DNA from: CAZSDP01 sp964605665
Lineage (GTDB): Bacteria; Planctomycetota; UBA8108; UBA1146
Length of the DNA: 64,000 nucleotides
Direction of reading: 5' to 3'
Assembly (NCBI GenBank): GCA_964605665.1
Contig: CAZSDP010000024.1
Span: forward strand, 1-64,000
The first letter of the stretch is position 1; each line of letters starts with the position of its first letter. The notes beneath the pieces are model-generated. The model saw only the letters and a program-made list of their open reading frames with translations, did not search any database and was not told the DNA's origin. Made by a program: the position numbers and the translations under genes. Positions 1 to 7,904 of the stretch are shown here, in pieces.

Positions 1-1007
1 GTCCCCCAAAGTGGCGGGGGGAGGGGGCGGAGGGGACGGCGGCTGGGGGGGTGAATGTCTGGGCGAGGGGTTCGATTCTGATCGGCGCGCAGGAGCGGCT
101 TCCCGCCGCTGTCTTGCAGCAGACCGAGCATCGTCAGGTCGACCCCGTCGAGTTGACGGAGCGATTTCCCTGGCTTCGAGGAGCCGACTTGGAAGGCGCC
201 ATCGAAACTCCTGCCGATGGAATCGTCGAGCCTGCTGCTCTGCTGCAGTCTTACCTTGAAGAGCTTCGAGACCTCGGTGGCGAGATCCGTTGCGGTGAGG
301 CGGCTCTGGAGCCGGTGATCGAGACGATTCCTCGTGGAGGACGTCAAGTCCGTGGAGTTGTGACCGAGTCTGGTCTGGTTTCTACCGATGCGTTGATCGT
401 CGCGACGGGGGCTTGGGGTGCTCGGTGGGGGGAGTATGGGGGTGTTCCCATCGCCTTGTTCCCGACTCTGCGAAGCCTCCTCTCTGCCGAGTTTTCTGTG
501 AACCGTTGGCGGCAAGGAAGCGTGAAAGTTCGATCAACGGAGAGGACCGATCAATTCGATCGTGACTCGATCGGGGGGTACGATCTTTCCTGGGTTTGGC
601 ATCTTCGGGAAGGGTGGTACTTTCGACCGGAGTCGGGAGGACTGCTCTGGTGCGCGGGGGAAGAGCTCGACGATTCTCCGTCCGATGCGGTTTCAGATCA
701 GGAAGCCCCCCGGAGATTGGCGACGGTGATTGAGCGCAGTCTACCGGCAATGGGAGAACTGCAAATTCGGCGACACTGGTCAGGACATCGCTCATTTCTT
801 CCTGACCGCAGATTCTTGCTCGGACCCGATCCTCGCTTGGGCGGGTGGTACTGGGCGGTCGGTCTCGGAGGGCATGGGGTGACCGCGTCTGCAGCGGTCG
901 GAGCCCGTGTTGCGGCGAGTTTAGAAGATGGGGTCGATGCGATCGAGCCGGAGCTGGCCTTCCGTCCCAGCGTCACGGTGAGTGTCAGGGTGCCGAGGGA
1001 GGCATGA
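1..1007 (+). CDS. FAD-dependent oxidoreductase (DAO family), 5'-truncated
   Basis: The frame is open from the window edge, so the N-terminal Rossmann FAD-binding part lies outside. What remains fits the DAO fold: a segment reading GSILIGAQERL, then VDPVELTERFPWL and EGAIETPADGIVEP (typical of sarcosine/glycine oxidase-like proteins), an ALIVATGAWG strand-turn, and a C-terminal GWYWAVGLGGHGVTASAAVG that would hold the FAD pyrophosphate. Members oxidise amines or amino acids at a flavin; the substrate cannot be told. A GTG at 51 lies in frame but would give a protein without the dinucleotide fold. The stop overlaps the start of the next gene (ATGA), so the two are probably co-transcribed. Confidence 0.8.
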   Translation, partial: PPKWRGEGAEGTAAGGVNVWARGSILIGAQERLPAAVLQQTEHRQVDPVELTERFPWLRGADLEGAIETPADGIVEPAALLQSYLEELRDLGGEIRCGEAALEPVIETIPRGGRQVRGVVTESGLVSTDALIVATGAWGARWGEYGGVPIALFPTLRSLLSAEFSVNRWRQGSVKVRSTERTDQFDRDSIGGYDLSWVWHLREGWYFRPESGGLLWCAGEELDDSPSDAVSDQEAPRRLATVIERSLPAMGELQIRRHWSGHRSFLPDRRFLLGPDPRLGGWYWAVGLGGHGVTASAAVGARVAASLEDGVDAIEPELAFRPSVTVSVRVPREA

Positions 1008-1348
1008 TGGTGGAGCCACACGACCCGCCCGACTCAACTGCTGGTCATGCCGTCGAGGAGCTGCTCGCTTGGCTGCTTGAGTGCGAGGTCGAGGTCGAGG
1101 TGATTTTGGGAGAAAAAACGGTTCCCATCGAGGATCTCGTGCGCGCACGAGAAGGGCATGATTTGTTTCTCCTGTCACGTGATCAGCCACTTCGTCTGGT
1201 CGCGGACGGGGTCGAGATCGGGACGGGGACCGCAGTCGAGCACCAAGGTCGACTCGGAATCTGTATCGGTCACTTGCGCCCGATCGATGAAGTCGCGGCA
1301 GAGCTCGGTGGAAAACTCCGCGACCGAGACTCCTCATCACCCTCTTGA
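1004..1348 (+). CDS. FliN-like SpoA-domain protein
   Basis: A 114-aa protein starting at ATG 1004, overlapping the previous stop by four bases. Residues about 20-100 follow the FliN/SpoA pattern: VEVEVILGEKTVPIEDL, then a segment matching the family's G-x-x-(V/L)-x-L-(D/S) stretch, then LVADGVEIGTGTAVEHQG ending GICIGHL. SpoA domains form the flagellar C-ring (FliN/FliM) or the sorting platform of type III secretion systems. No other flagellar or secretion gene is present in the window, and the partner upstream is a flavin oxidoreductase, so the role is open. Family assignment is by pattern only. A false call would mean a small unknown protein; the overlap still supports a real gene. Confidence 0.65.
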   Translation: MMVEPHDPPDSTAGHAVEELLAWLLECEVEVEVILGEKTVPIEDLVRAREGHDLFLLSRDQPLRLVADGVEIGTGTAVEHQGRLGICIGHLRPIDEVAAELGGKLRDRDSSSPS

Positions 1349-1455
1349 GAATCTCGGGGGAAGGGTTCTTTTCCTTCCCAGAGCCGAGGCGATCGGTCAT
1401 GATCCCGTCCCCACCCCGACGAGGGATCCAACGCACCGATCGAAAGGACGCCACC

Positions 1456-2511
1456 ATGGCGCGAGCCACTCAGGAACGCCTCGCTACCGATACGGAAACT
1501 CCCGCGAAGAATCTCAAGAATCACAGCGATGGTGAGGAGCGCTCCGCCTCAGAAAAGGGTGGATCAGCGGCGTCCAAAGGGAAGTCAGCGAAGAGATTCT
1601 CGAGCAAGGATGAGCGGAAAGCAGCAAAGGCTCGCTCTGAGAAGAAAAAGCCAAAAAAAGCTGAGAAGAAGAAGGCGGAGAAGGGAAAAAAGAAAAAGAA
1701 GAAGAAGGGCAAGAAGAAGGAGACTCTCGCGCAGTCTGCAGATCGGCATGAGCTCTATCAGAAGAGCGTGCAGGAGCCGGAAGCAGATGTTCGTTTCATG
1801 CGGCGGGTCTTCAAGAAAATCAGAGGCCGAAAGGCCTTGGTGATGCGCGAGGATTTTTGCGGCACCGGCTATCTCTCTTGTACCTGGGCGAATGCCAACA
1901 AAGAGCTGAGCGCTTTCGGGATCGACGTCGATCCCGATCCACTGGCTTGGGGTGAAAAGCACAACCGCGCTCATCTTAAAGAGTCGGTGAAGAGTCGAGT
2001 GGAGTTGCTCGAAGGAAACGCTCTCGACGTCCATCCACGAAAAGCAGACATCGTCTGCGCACTGAACTTCTCTTGGTTCTGTTTTCACACTCGCGAAGAA
2101 CTGCTTCGCTACTTTCGAGCTGCTCGGGAGAATCTCGGGAAGGACGGTATTTTCGTCTTGGACATCGAGGGTGGCCCTGAAGCACAGAACTTGCTCGAAG
2201 AAGAGCGCGAGCTCGACGGTTTCAACTACGTTTGGGATCAAGACACCTTCGATGGGATTCAGAGTCGAACCAATTGCTACATCCACTTCCGCTTCCCCGA
2301 CAAGAGTGAGTATCGCCGCGCCTTTAGCTACCATTGGCGGCTCTGGGGACTCGCCGAGACACGCGATGCTCTGATCGATGCCGGATTTTCCAGTACCGAA
2401 GTGCATTGGGAAGGGAGTGACGAAGATGGGGAAGGCAATGGCGTCTTTACCCATCGCGAGAAGGCGGAGAACACGGAAGCTTGGATCGCCTATTTGGTGG
2501 CGGTGAAGTAG
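1456..2511 (+). CDS. Class I SAM-dependent methyltransferase with Lys-rich N-terminus
   Basis: 351 aa from ATG 1456, preceded by AAAGGA eight bases upstream; the frame is open further upstream but without a convincing start. Residues 1-95 are a low-complexity basic segment with long lysine runs. The catalytic half then shows motif I (EDFCGTGYLS), the acidic loop FGIDVDPD binding the SAM ribose, EGNALDV, and the post-I strand ADIVCALNFSWF, followed by FVLDIEGG. The fold is clear and the substrate is not. The lysine-rich arm suggests binding to RNA, ribosomes or another polyanion, which is inference. The gene ends 5 bp from the end of the convergent comF. Confidence 0.8.
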   Translation: MARATQERLATDTETPAKNLKNHSDGEERSASEKGGSAASKGKSAKRFSSKDERKAAKARSEKKKPKKAEKKKAEKGKKKKKKKGKKKETLAQSADRHELYQKSVQEPEADVRFMRRVFKKIRGRKALVMREDFCGTGYLSCTWANANKELSAFGIDVDPDPLAWGEKHNRAHLKESVKSRVELLEGNALDVHPRKADIVCALNFSWFCFHTREELLRYFRAARENLGKDGIFVLDIEGGPEAQNLLEEERELDGFNYVWDQDTFDGIQSRTNCYIHFRFPDKSEYRRAFSYHWRLWGLAETRDALIDAGFSSTEVHWEGSDEDGEGNGVFTHREKAENTEAWIAYLVAVK

Positions 2512-2516
2512 CCGGT

Positions 2517-3407
2517 CTAAGATGACCCGTTCTTCGGGGTTCCCAGCGTCGCCTTCCAGTTGGAGCCGCTCGCCGTGAGCGTGGCGAAGATGATGCGGCT
2601 GGCACCTGCCTCGATCAGCACCTGACCACACGCTGCCAGCGTTGCTCCGGTGGTGTAGACGTCGTCGACGAGGAGAAGCGTTCGGCCGTCGACCTGAGCT
2701 GCTCGATTTTTGGAGAGTGTGAAGCGGCCCCAAGGTGCGCTGCGCCTGCGCGTGGCGCTGAGCTTGGCTTGCGCGGGACCTGGCTGCCGACGCGGCGAGG
2801 GGATCAGAGGCCGTCGGAGTCGGCGGCTCAACTCGTCCACCACCTTCAAGCTGAGTGGTTTGCCGAAGCGCAGCACGCGATACCAATCTCTCGGAACAGC
2901 CACGACCCCGTCGATGGGGACTGGAGCTCCGAGAGCGAGTCGAATCGCTTCTTCGAGCCAACGCGCCAGCCACGGGATCAACTCAGTCCCCGCTCCCCAC
3001 TTCGCCACGAGAATCATCTCCCTCAACGGGCTCTGGTGGGGCCCGAGGTGGATGATCGGGAATGGGGCCGGCGATCCTCCTCGACAGATCGGGCAGGATG
3101 ATCGGGGAGGACCCACTCTCCCCGGCGGAGATGGTCCCCGAGTGCAACGGAGGCAGGGTGGTGGCGGCCACGGCGACGGTGGGCGGCATCTGTCGCAGAA
3201 GGGGGGAATCGGCAGGATTCCCCGATCTGAGGAGACAGAAGCCCCAGGGGAGCTGGAGGCGGGCGAGGCGATTTCGACTCGGCACACCAGGCAACGTGGA
3301 GGAAGTGCCAGATCGAGAATCGCCCCCCGGAGGCGCCGGCTGACCCGAATTGCCTCCCCGAACGGTCGGGTGAAGGGAATTCCGTCAATTCCCCCGTGGA
3401 TGACCAT
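2517..3407 (-). CDS. comF: ComF family phosphoribosyltransferase-like protein
   Basis: 296 aa if translation starts at MVIHGGID; the frame is open about 40 codons upstream. The N-terminal third carries cysteine pairs of a double zinc finger (CLVC, CDRC, CLRC, CPIC) as in ComFC. The middle has the ComF-typical KWGAGTELIPWLARWL and DGVVAVPRDWYRVLRFGKPLSLKVVDEL in pieces, and the C-terminus has the PRPP-binding motif LLLVDDVYTTGATL. ComF proteins are needed for DNA uptake and recombination of incoming DNA in naturally competent bacteria. It stands alone on the minus strand, convergent with the methyltransferase gene. The Pro/Arg-rich spacer between the cysteine pairs is longer than usual. Confidence 0.85.
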   Translation of the reverse strand: MVIHGGIDGIPFTRPFGEAIRVSRRLRGAILDLALPPRCLVCRVEIASPASSSPGASVSSDRGILPIPPFCDRCRPPSPWPPPPCLRCTRGPSPPGRVGPPRSSCPICRGGSPAPFPIIHLGPHQSPLREMILVAKWGAGTELIPWLARWLEEAIRLALGAPVPIDGVVAVPRDWYRVLRFGKPLSLKVVDELSRRLRRPLIPSPRRQPGPAQAKLSATRRRSAPWGRFTLSKNRAAQVDGRTLLLVDDVYTTGATLAACGQVLIEAGASRIIFATLTASGSNWKATLGTPKNGSS

Positions 3408-3573
3408 CGGTTCTTTCGCTAGACTCCCGGGCTCGACCCGAGATCGAGTAAGCTCGCAACTCGACCGGCGAGGCGGAGATGGAGCAAGTTGGTCCAACTC
3501 GCCTGAGGCGGCGGAGATTCGAGGATTCAACTCTCGGAGAGAGGGTAGGAATCGATCGACAGAGGCAATCGGT

Positions 3574-3646
3574 GGCGGCGTAGCTCAGTTGGTAGAGCAA
3601 AGGAATCATAATCCTTGGGTCCGCGGTTCGAGTCCGTGCGCCGCTA
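3574..3646 (+). tRNA. tRNA-Met (CAT)
   Basis: A full cloverleaf folds: acceptor GGCGGCG pairs with CGCCGCT (closing G1-U72 wobble, as in Bacillus elongator tRNA-Met), D-arm GCTC/GAGC, anticodon stem AAGGA/TCCTT around loop ATCATAA (anticodon CAT), variable loop GGGTC, and T-arm CGCGG/CCGTG around TTCGAGT. Discriminator A is followed by CTT, so CCA is not encoded. Shape and variable loop favour elongator Met over the lysidine-type Ile2, and the three G-C pairs of initiators are absent from the anticodon stem. Confidence 0.9.
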
Positions 3647-4035
3647 CTTTCTTCCGTCGTTCGTTTCTGTTGAGCTCGCTGATGATGGAGATCCTTTCAG
3701 AGGTCGTTAGACTCTAGGGCGGCAAACTCTAGGGCGGCAAACTCCAGCGCGACGAGTTTCGTCAGGATGTTTCGCGACGCTGCTGCGGCTTGCTCTGCTG
3801 ATTTTCCGGCGGAGGTGCTCGGGGAGCGATTCCGCACGCGGGTGGAACGGGACCACACCTCAGCCTGTGGTCGTACTGCTTGCGGCTGGGATGCAATCTT
3901 GTGGCCGAATGGGGTCACTGCGGTCGGCTCTCCGATGGGTTTGCCGCGATAGGAATGGGCAGTCTCTCGGTCCGGAATCGAGCGAGGGACGTCCGGAGCC
4001 ACTCGGTGGTTCCGGGGAACGTGATTGAGGACACC
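3647..4035. other. Intergenic stretch between tRNA-Met and rpmB
   Basis: No supported gene. The only structure I see is a 15-bp direct duplication at 3713-3742 with a degraded third copy (listed separately). Open frames on both strands look like noise: one minus-strand frame simply reads through rpmB backwards. Confidence 0.6.
3713..3757. repeat. 15-bp tandem repeat, 2 perfect copies plus a degraded third
   Basis: TCTAGGGCGGCAAAC at 3713-3727 is repeated exactly at 3728-3742; 3743-3757 (TCCAGCGCGACGAGT) matches it partly. The block sits about 70 bp after tRNA-Met in the spacer before rpmB. Confidence 0.85.
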
Positions 4036-4272
4036 ATGGCACGTGTTTGCGAAATCTGCGGAAAGTCGACGCAGTTCGGGAACAAGGTGACAACCCGCGG
4101 TAAAGCCAAATATCTCGGCGGCGTGGGCACGAAGATCACCGGTAAGGTCCGCCGGACCTTTAAGCCGAATCTGCAAAAGGTCCGCGCTCAAATCGGAGGG
4201 ACCGTTCGCCGGATCAAGGTCTGCACTTCCTGCATCAGTGCAGGCAAGGTGAAGAAGCCGGTCGCGCGCTGA
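4036..4272 (+). CDS. rpmB: 50S ribosomal protein bL28
   Basis: 78 aa, the normal size for bL28. It starts MARVCEICGKSTQFG, with the N-terminal Cys pair seen in zinc-type L28, then the basic stretch KVRRTFKPNLQKVR, and ends KVCTSCISAGKVKK with a second Cys pair, so all four zinc ligands of the C+ form are visible. It is a structural component of the 50S subunit. The ATG at 4036 is fixed by the conserved N-terminus. It stands alone between a repeat-bearing spacer and a 16-bp palindrome array. Confidence 0.97.
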   Translation: MARVCEICGKSTQFGNKVTTRGKAKYLGGVGTKITGKVRRTFKPNLQKVRAQIGGTVRRIKVCTSCISAGKVKKPVAR

Positions 4273-4288
4273 GATTGCTCTCGACGCG

Positions 4289-4400
4289 CGAGGAGGTGTT
4301 CTGAAGGGCTGCTCTCTTTTAGAGGCGGTACTTTTATTGAGGCCGTGCTCTCTTGAGGCGGTACCTCATTGAGGCTGTCCTCTCTGGAGGACGTCCTCCC
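4289..4400. repeat. Array of about seven 16-bp imperfect palindromes (array 1)
   Basis: From 4289 the sequence divides into seven consecutive 16-bp blocks with a shared pattern, roughly TTGAGGCGGTCCTCTC. The clearest are TTGAGGCCGTGCTCTC (4337), TTGAGGCGGTACCTCA (4353), TTGAGGCTGTCCTCTC (4369) and TGGAGGACGTCCTCCC (4385). Each is an inverted repeat of type GAGG-N5-CCTC; the last contains the perfect palindrome GGAGGACGTCCTCC. The array fills most of the 314-bp spacer between rpmB and gatC. No gene is seen in the rest of that spacer. Confidence 0.75.
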
Positions 4401-4586
4401 TACAGAGTGTGCGCGATCTGGCGATGCTCTCCCCTCGGCAACTCTGGTCTTCGCGAGCGACCTTGCCCACTGTTCCATTGGCCATCTCCTAGTTTTTTTA
4501 TGCTCGACTCGTGAACTCTTGTCCAAAATCGGAGATCCTCTCCTCGGTCCCGCGTTCGACAGAGCGCACCGTAGGGAGGAAGCACG

Positions 4587-4931
4587 TTGTCTGCAGAGCG
4601 TCACACACCGCCTGAAGAGGCGCCCAAGGTCGGCGTGGATGAGGTCCGCAAGATGGCGTTCCTCGCTCGTCTCTCTCTCGACGAGGCGGAGATTCCTGGC
4701 CTGGTTGAGCACTTCCGCAAGATGCTGCAGTTTTTTGAGTCGATCGCGGAAGCAGACGATCGATCTTTGGAGCCGTTTCGTCCGGAAGCTCGAGGTCTAC
4801 CGCAGCTTCGAGAGGACCGAGTGCTCGAACCCGAAGAGGCGGGCGCCTCACTCGATCAAACTGCCTGGCAACAAAACGCACCGGAATCGGAGGGGCCCTA
4901 CTTTTTGGTCCCGCGGGTGGTGGAGTCGTGA
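4587..4931 (+). CDS. gatC: Asp/Glu-tRNA amidotransferase subunit C
   Basis: 114 aa starting at TTG 4587, chosen because GGGAGGA lies six bases upstream. It has the GatC pattern: VDEVRKMAFLARLSLDEAEI, a long helix with EHFRKMLQFFESI, then LREDRVLEPE and GPYFLVPRVVE. GatC is the small scaffold that wraps around GatA and GatB in the transamidosome. It is the first gene of gatC-gatA-gatB, and its stop overlaps the GTG of gatA. A Glu/Asp amidotransferase implies that Gln-tRNA and/or Asn-tRNA are made by the indirect route. Confidence 0.95.
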   Translation: MSAERHTPPEEAPKVGVDEVRKMAFLARLSLDEAEIPGLVEHFRKMLQFFESIAEADDRSLEPFRPEARGLPQLREDRVLEPEEAGASLDQTAWQQNAPESEGPYFLVPRVVES

Positions 4932-6385
4932 GCACAGAAGTGGAATTGAATTCTGCTTTGGGGCTTCGGGAGGCGATCGTCTCGGGAGAGATTTCTGCCC
5001 GAGACGCATGCCAACGAGTGATCGCTCGCCTCGAGTCGATCGATCGCATCACCGACGCGATGAGCGATCAGTTCTTCGAGCAGGGATTGTCCCGAGCGGA
5101 AGAGATCGATCAACGTCTAGCAGCCGGTGAGCCTCCAAGATTGTTAGAGGGCATCCCCTTCACTGCGAAAGCGAACATCGCCACCCTCGAGGGGGTGACG
5201 CATGCTGGAAGTCGCATGATCGAAAAGCACCGCGCTCCCTTGGAGGCGACGGCGGTGCGTCGACTGTTGGCGGCCGGAGCGATCTTGGTTGGAAAGACCC
5301 ATTGCGACGAGTTTGCGATGGGGTCGTCATGTGAGAACTCCGCCTTCGGCCCCGTTCGGAATCCCTGGAATCTGGACCACGTTCCCGGTGGGTCGTCGGG
5401 AGGAGCTGCCGCTCTGGCGGGAGCGGTGGGGGGATCTGTTCACCTCGGATCTGACACCGGCGGCTCGATTCGGCAACCTGCTGCTTATTGCGGGGCGACG
5501 GGGATGAAGCCCACCTACGGAACGGTTTCTCGTTCTGGTCTGGTGGCATTTGGTTCTTCTCTCGATCAAATCGGCCCACTCGGTCGTGACGCACGAGACG
5601 TCGCCGCATTTCTCGAGGTGATGGCGGGACCGGATCGACTCGACGGAACCACTCGACTCGAGAAACCGGAGCACCTCAGGGATGCCGCCACCCCGCGACG
5701 GGTCGGAATTCCCAAGGAGTACTTCCCCGAAGCGATCGAGCCAGAAACCCGGACCGCATTGGAGAAGGCGATCGAGACTCTTCGCGACGATGGAGTCGAG
5801 ATCATCGAAGTTGAGCTTCCCAGTACCGAACATGCGAATGCCTGCTATCAGGTGGTCTCGACCGCGGAAGCGAGTGCGAATCTCGCCCGCTATGACGGGG
5901 TCCATCTGGGGCATCGAACGAGTGATCCGAGTGATCTCGAAGAGCTTCATGCACGCAGTCGTTCTGAAGGTTTTGGGGCTGAGGTGCGACGCCGGATTCT
6001 TCTGGGGACCTTCGTTCTCTCCTCGGGATACCAGGAGGCCTACTATCGGAGAGCACTCCGCGTTCGTCGGAAGATCGCTGACGACTTTGCGCGTGCTTTC
6101 GAGCAAGTGGATGTCTTGATCGCGCCGACCAGCCCGATTCCAGCATTCAAAATCGGTGAGCGAGTCACCGATCCGTTGGCCCTGTATGCGTGCGACATCT
6201 TGACCGTCGGGGCCAACCTCGCCGGAGTTCCGGCGATCTCGATCCAAGGGGGTCGAACGACTCAAGGCCTACCGATCGGAATCCAACTCTTGGGACCGAT
6301 CGGTGGGGACGGGAAGGTCCTCGCGATGGCGCGGAGATTTCAGGAGTTGACCAAGTACCACTGCGAATTGGCGGCGGGGTCATGA
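4928..6385 (+). CDS. gatA: Asp/Glu-tRNA amidotransferase subunit A
   Basis: 485 aa, the standard GatA size, from GTG 4928. The amidase-signature Ser-cisSer-Lys triad can be placed: Lys in GIPFTAKANI (residues about 75-85), the cis-Ser in HVPGGSSGGAAA, and the nucleophile Ser in GSDTGGSIRQPAA. It releases ammonia from glutamine for GatB. The usual IKDN motif reads AKAN here, but the Lys is kept. Stop and next start overlap (ATGA at 6382), which suggests translational coupling and equal subunit amounts. Confidence 0.97.
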   Translation: MSTEVELNSALGLREAIVSGEISARDACQRVIARLESIDRITDAMSDQFFEQGLSRAEEIDQRLAAGEPPRLLEGIPFTAKANIATLEGVTHAGSRMIEKHRAPLEATAVRRLLAAGAILVGKTHCDEFAMGSSCENSAFGPVRNPWNLDHVPGGSSGGAAALAGAVGGSVHLGSDTGGSIRQPAAYCGATGMKPTYGTVSRSGLVAFGSSLDQIGPLGRDARDVAAFLEVMAGPDRLDGTTRLEKPEHLRDAATPRRVGIPKEYFPEAIEPETRTALEKAIETLRDDGVEIIEVELPSTEHANACYQVVSTAEASANLARYDGVHLGHRTSDPSDLEELHARSRSEGFGAEVRRRILLGTFVLSSGYQEAYYRRALRVRRKIADDFARAFEQVDVLIAPTSPIPAFKIGERVTDPLALYACDILTVGANLAGVPAISIQGGRTTQGLPIGIQLLGPIGGDGKVLAMARRFQELTKYHCELAAGS

Positions 6386-7821
6386 ATCAGAAGGCGCAAA
6401 TCGACTGGGAGATGGTGATCGGCCTCGAAGTCCACGTGCAGCTCGCGACCGAGACGAAGCTGTTCTGTAGCTGTCGAAACCGATTTGGAGATCCTCCGAA
6501 TACCCATGTCTGCCCCGTGTGTCTCGGCTATCCCGGCGCACTCCCCGTACTTCAATCGGCAGCGGTCTCAGCAGCGGTGCGCGCTGGGCTCGCGTTCGAT
6601 TGCCAGATCGAGGAGATCTCGATTTTCGACCGTAAGAATTACTTTTATCCCGATCTACCGAAGGGATATCAGATTTCTCAATTCGATCGCCCTTATGCAT
6701 TGGGTGGACGCGTCGAATTCGATCTTGGCTCAGAGGCGCACTCTGTTCCGCTGACCCGAATTCACATCGAAGAGGACGCAGGGAAGTCGATCCACGACCG
6801 AAAGGTCGGGACACGCATCGACTTGAATCGCTGTGGGACTCCGCTTCTCGAAATGGTGACGGAACCCACGATTCGAAGTGCCAAAGAAGCCTCGACGTTT
6901 CTTCGTACCGTCCGTGACACCATGCGGTGGATCGGAGTCTCGGATGCGAACATGGAGGAGGGCTCTCTACGGTGCGATGTAAACTTGTCTCTGCGCCCTC
7001 GAGGAGAACTGGAGTACGGCACTCGGACAGAACTGAAAAATTTGAACAGCTTCACCTTCGTAGAGCAGGCGATCGCGCTGGAGAGCGCTCGACAGGCTGA
7101 AGTGCTCGAAACCGGTGGGACGATCGTTCAGGAGACGAGACTCTTCGATCCGGAGCAAGGGCGAACGGCGAGTATGCGGGGGAAGGAAGAAGCCCACGAC
7201 TACCGCTATTTTGGAGAGCCCGACATTCCACCGTTGAGGATCTCATCCGACTTGGTGAAGAGTGAGGAAGCGGAATTGCCCGAGCTTCCACTTGCCCGAA
7301 AGCGACGCTATCTCTCGTCGTACGGTATGAACGAAAAAGAGGCGACCTTGCTGACCTCTTCTCGAGGATTGAGCGCATACTTCGAGACATTGCTCGATCT
7401 CGACTTGTCACCGCGATCCGCGAGTAATTGGCTGCAGTCTGAGGTGCTTCGCGCCCTGAACGACCTGGGGCTCGAGATCGAAGACTATCCGATCGAGCCG
7501 GCTGCTTTGGTTGCGGTGGTCGAGGCGGTTGAGTCGGAAACTCTCAGCGTGGCAGCGGGTCGTGAGCTACTGGGGAAGGCAGCACAAGAGCGAAAGGACC
7601 CACGCGTCCTGCTCGAGTCGGTCGAAGTTCAGGTTTCCGATACCGAGACTCTGGAGTCCTGGGTCGAGGAAGTTCTCTCGAAGCACCCTCAGGTCGAAGA
7701 GCAGATTCGGGGAGGGGATCTAAAACCGATCGGTTTTCTCACCGGGCAAGTGATGAAGCTTTCCCGGGGGCAGGCGAATCCCAAGAAGGTGACCGAGTTG
7801 ATCAAAGCGCGCTTCCAATAA
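6382..7821 (+). CDS. gatB: Asp/Glu-tRNA amidotransferase subunit B
   Basis: 479 aa from ATG 6382. The conserved start reads VIGLEVHVQLATETKLFC, followed by the zinc cysteines CSC and CPVC, then GYPGALPVLN-like sequence, FYPDLPKGYQISQ and IHIEEDAGKS. The middle region RFDVNLSLRP-like (residues about 195-205) and ELKNLNSF are family hallmarks, and the C-terminus has a YqeY-like tail ending GQVMKLSRGQANPKKV. It phosphorylates mischarged Glu/Asp-tRNA and transfers the ammonia. Last gene of the gat operon, convergent with the 7905 gene. An open frame reaching back into gatA is not used. Confidence 0.97.
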   Translation: MNQKAQIDWEMVIGLEVHVQLATETKLFCSCRNRFGDPPNTHVCPVCLGYPGALPVLQSAAVSAAVRAGLAFDCQIEEISIFDRKNYFYPDLPKGYQISQFDRPYALGGRVEFDLGSEAHSVPLTRIHIEEDAGKSIHDRKVGTRIDLNRCGTPLLEMVTEPTIRSAKEASTFLRTVRDTMRWIGVSDANMEEGSLRCDVNLSLRPRGELEYGTRTELKNLNSFTFVEQAIALESARQAEVLETGGTIVQETRLFDPEQGRTASMRGKEEAHDYRYFGEPDIPPLRISSDLVKSEEAELPELPLARKRRYLSSYGMNEKEATLLTSSRGLSAYFETLLDLDLSPRSASNWLQSEVLRALNDLGLEIEDYPIEPAALVAVVEAVESETLSVAAGRELLGKAAQERKDPRVLLESVEVQVSDTETLESWVEEVLSKHPQVEEQIRGGDLKPIGFLTGQVMKLSRGQANPKKVTELIKARFQ

Positions 7822-7904
7822 GTCTCGCAGCCCATCCCGAATGGCCTCGCACCGTGAAGGCCCCTCCTGCAGCGGTGGTCTGCAGTAGAGTTTGATCGTG
7901 CCGC

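Noticed and set aside
1585..2973. 462-codon minus-strand open frame
   Set aside because: It runs antisense through the methyltransferase and comF, with Arg/Ser/Phe-rich noise from lysine runs read backwards.
2710..3717. 335-codon plus-strand open frame
   Set aside because: Antisense to comF, whose cysteine pairs and PRPP motif are unmistakable, and it runs through the tRNA.
4289..4400. CRISPR array
   Set aside because: Units of 16 bp follow without spacers and no cas gene is present.
5327..6265. 312-codon minus-strand open frame
   Set aside because: Shadow of gatA, which has its full catalytic triad.
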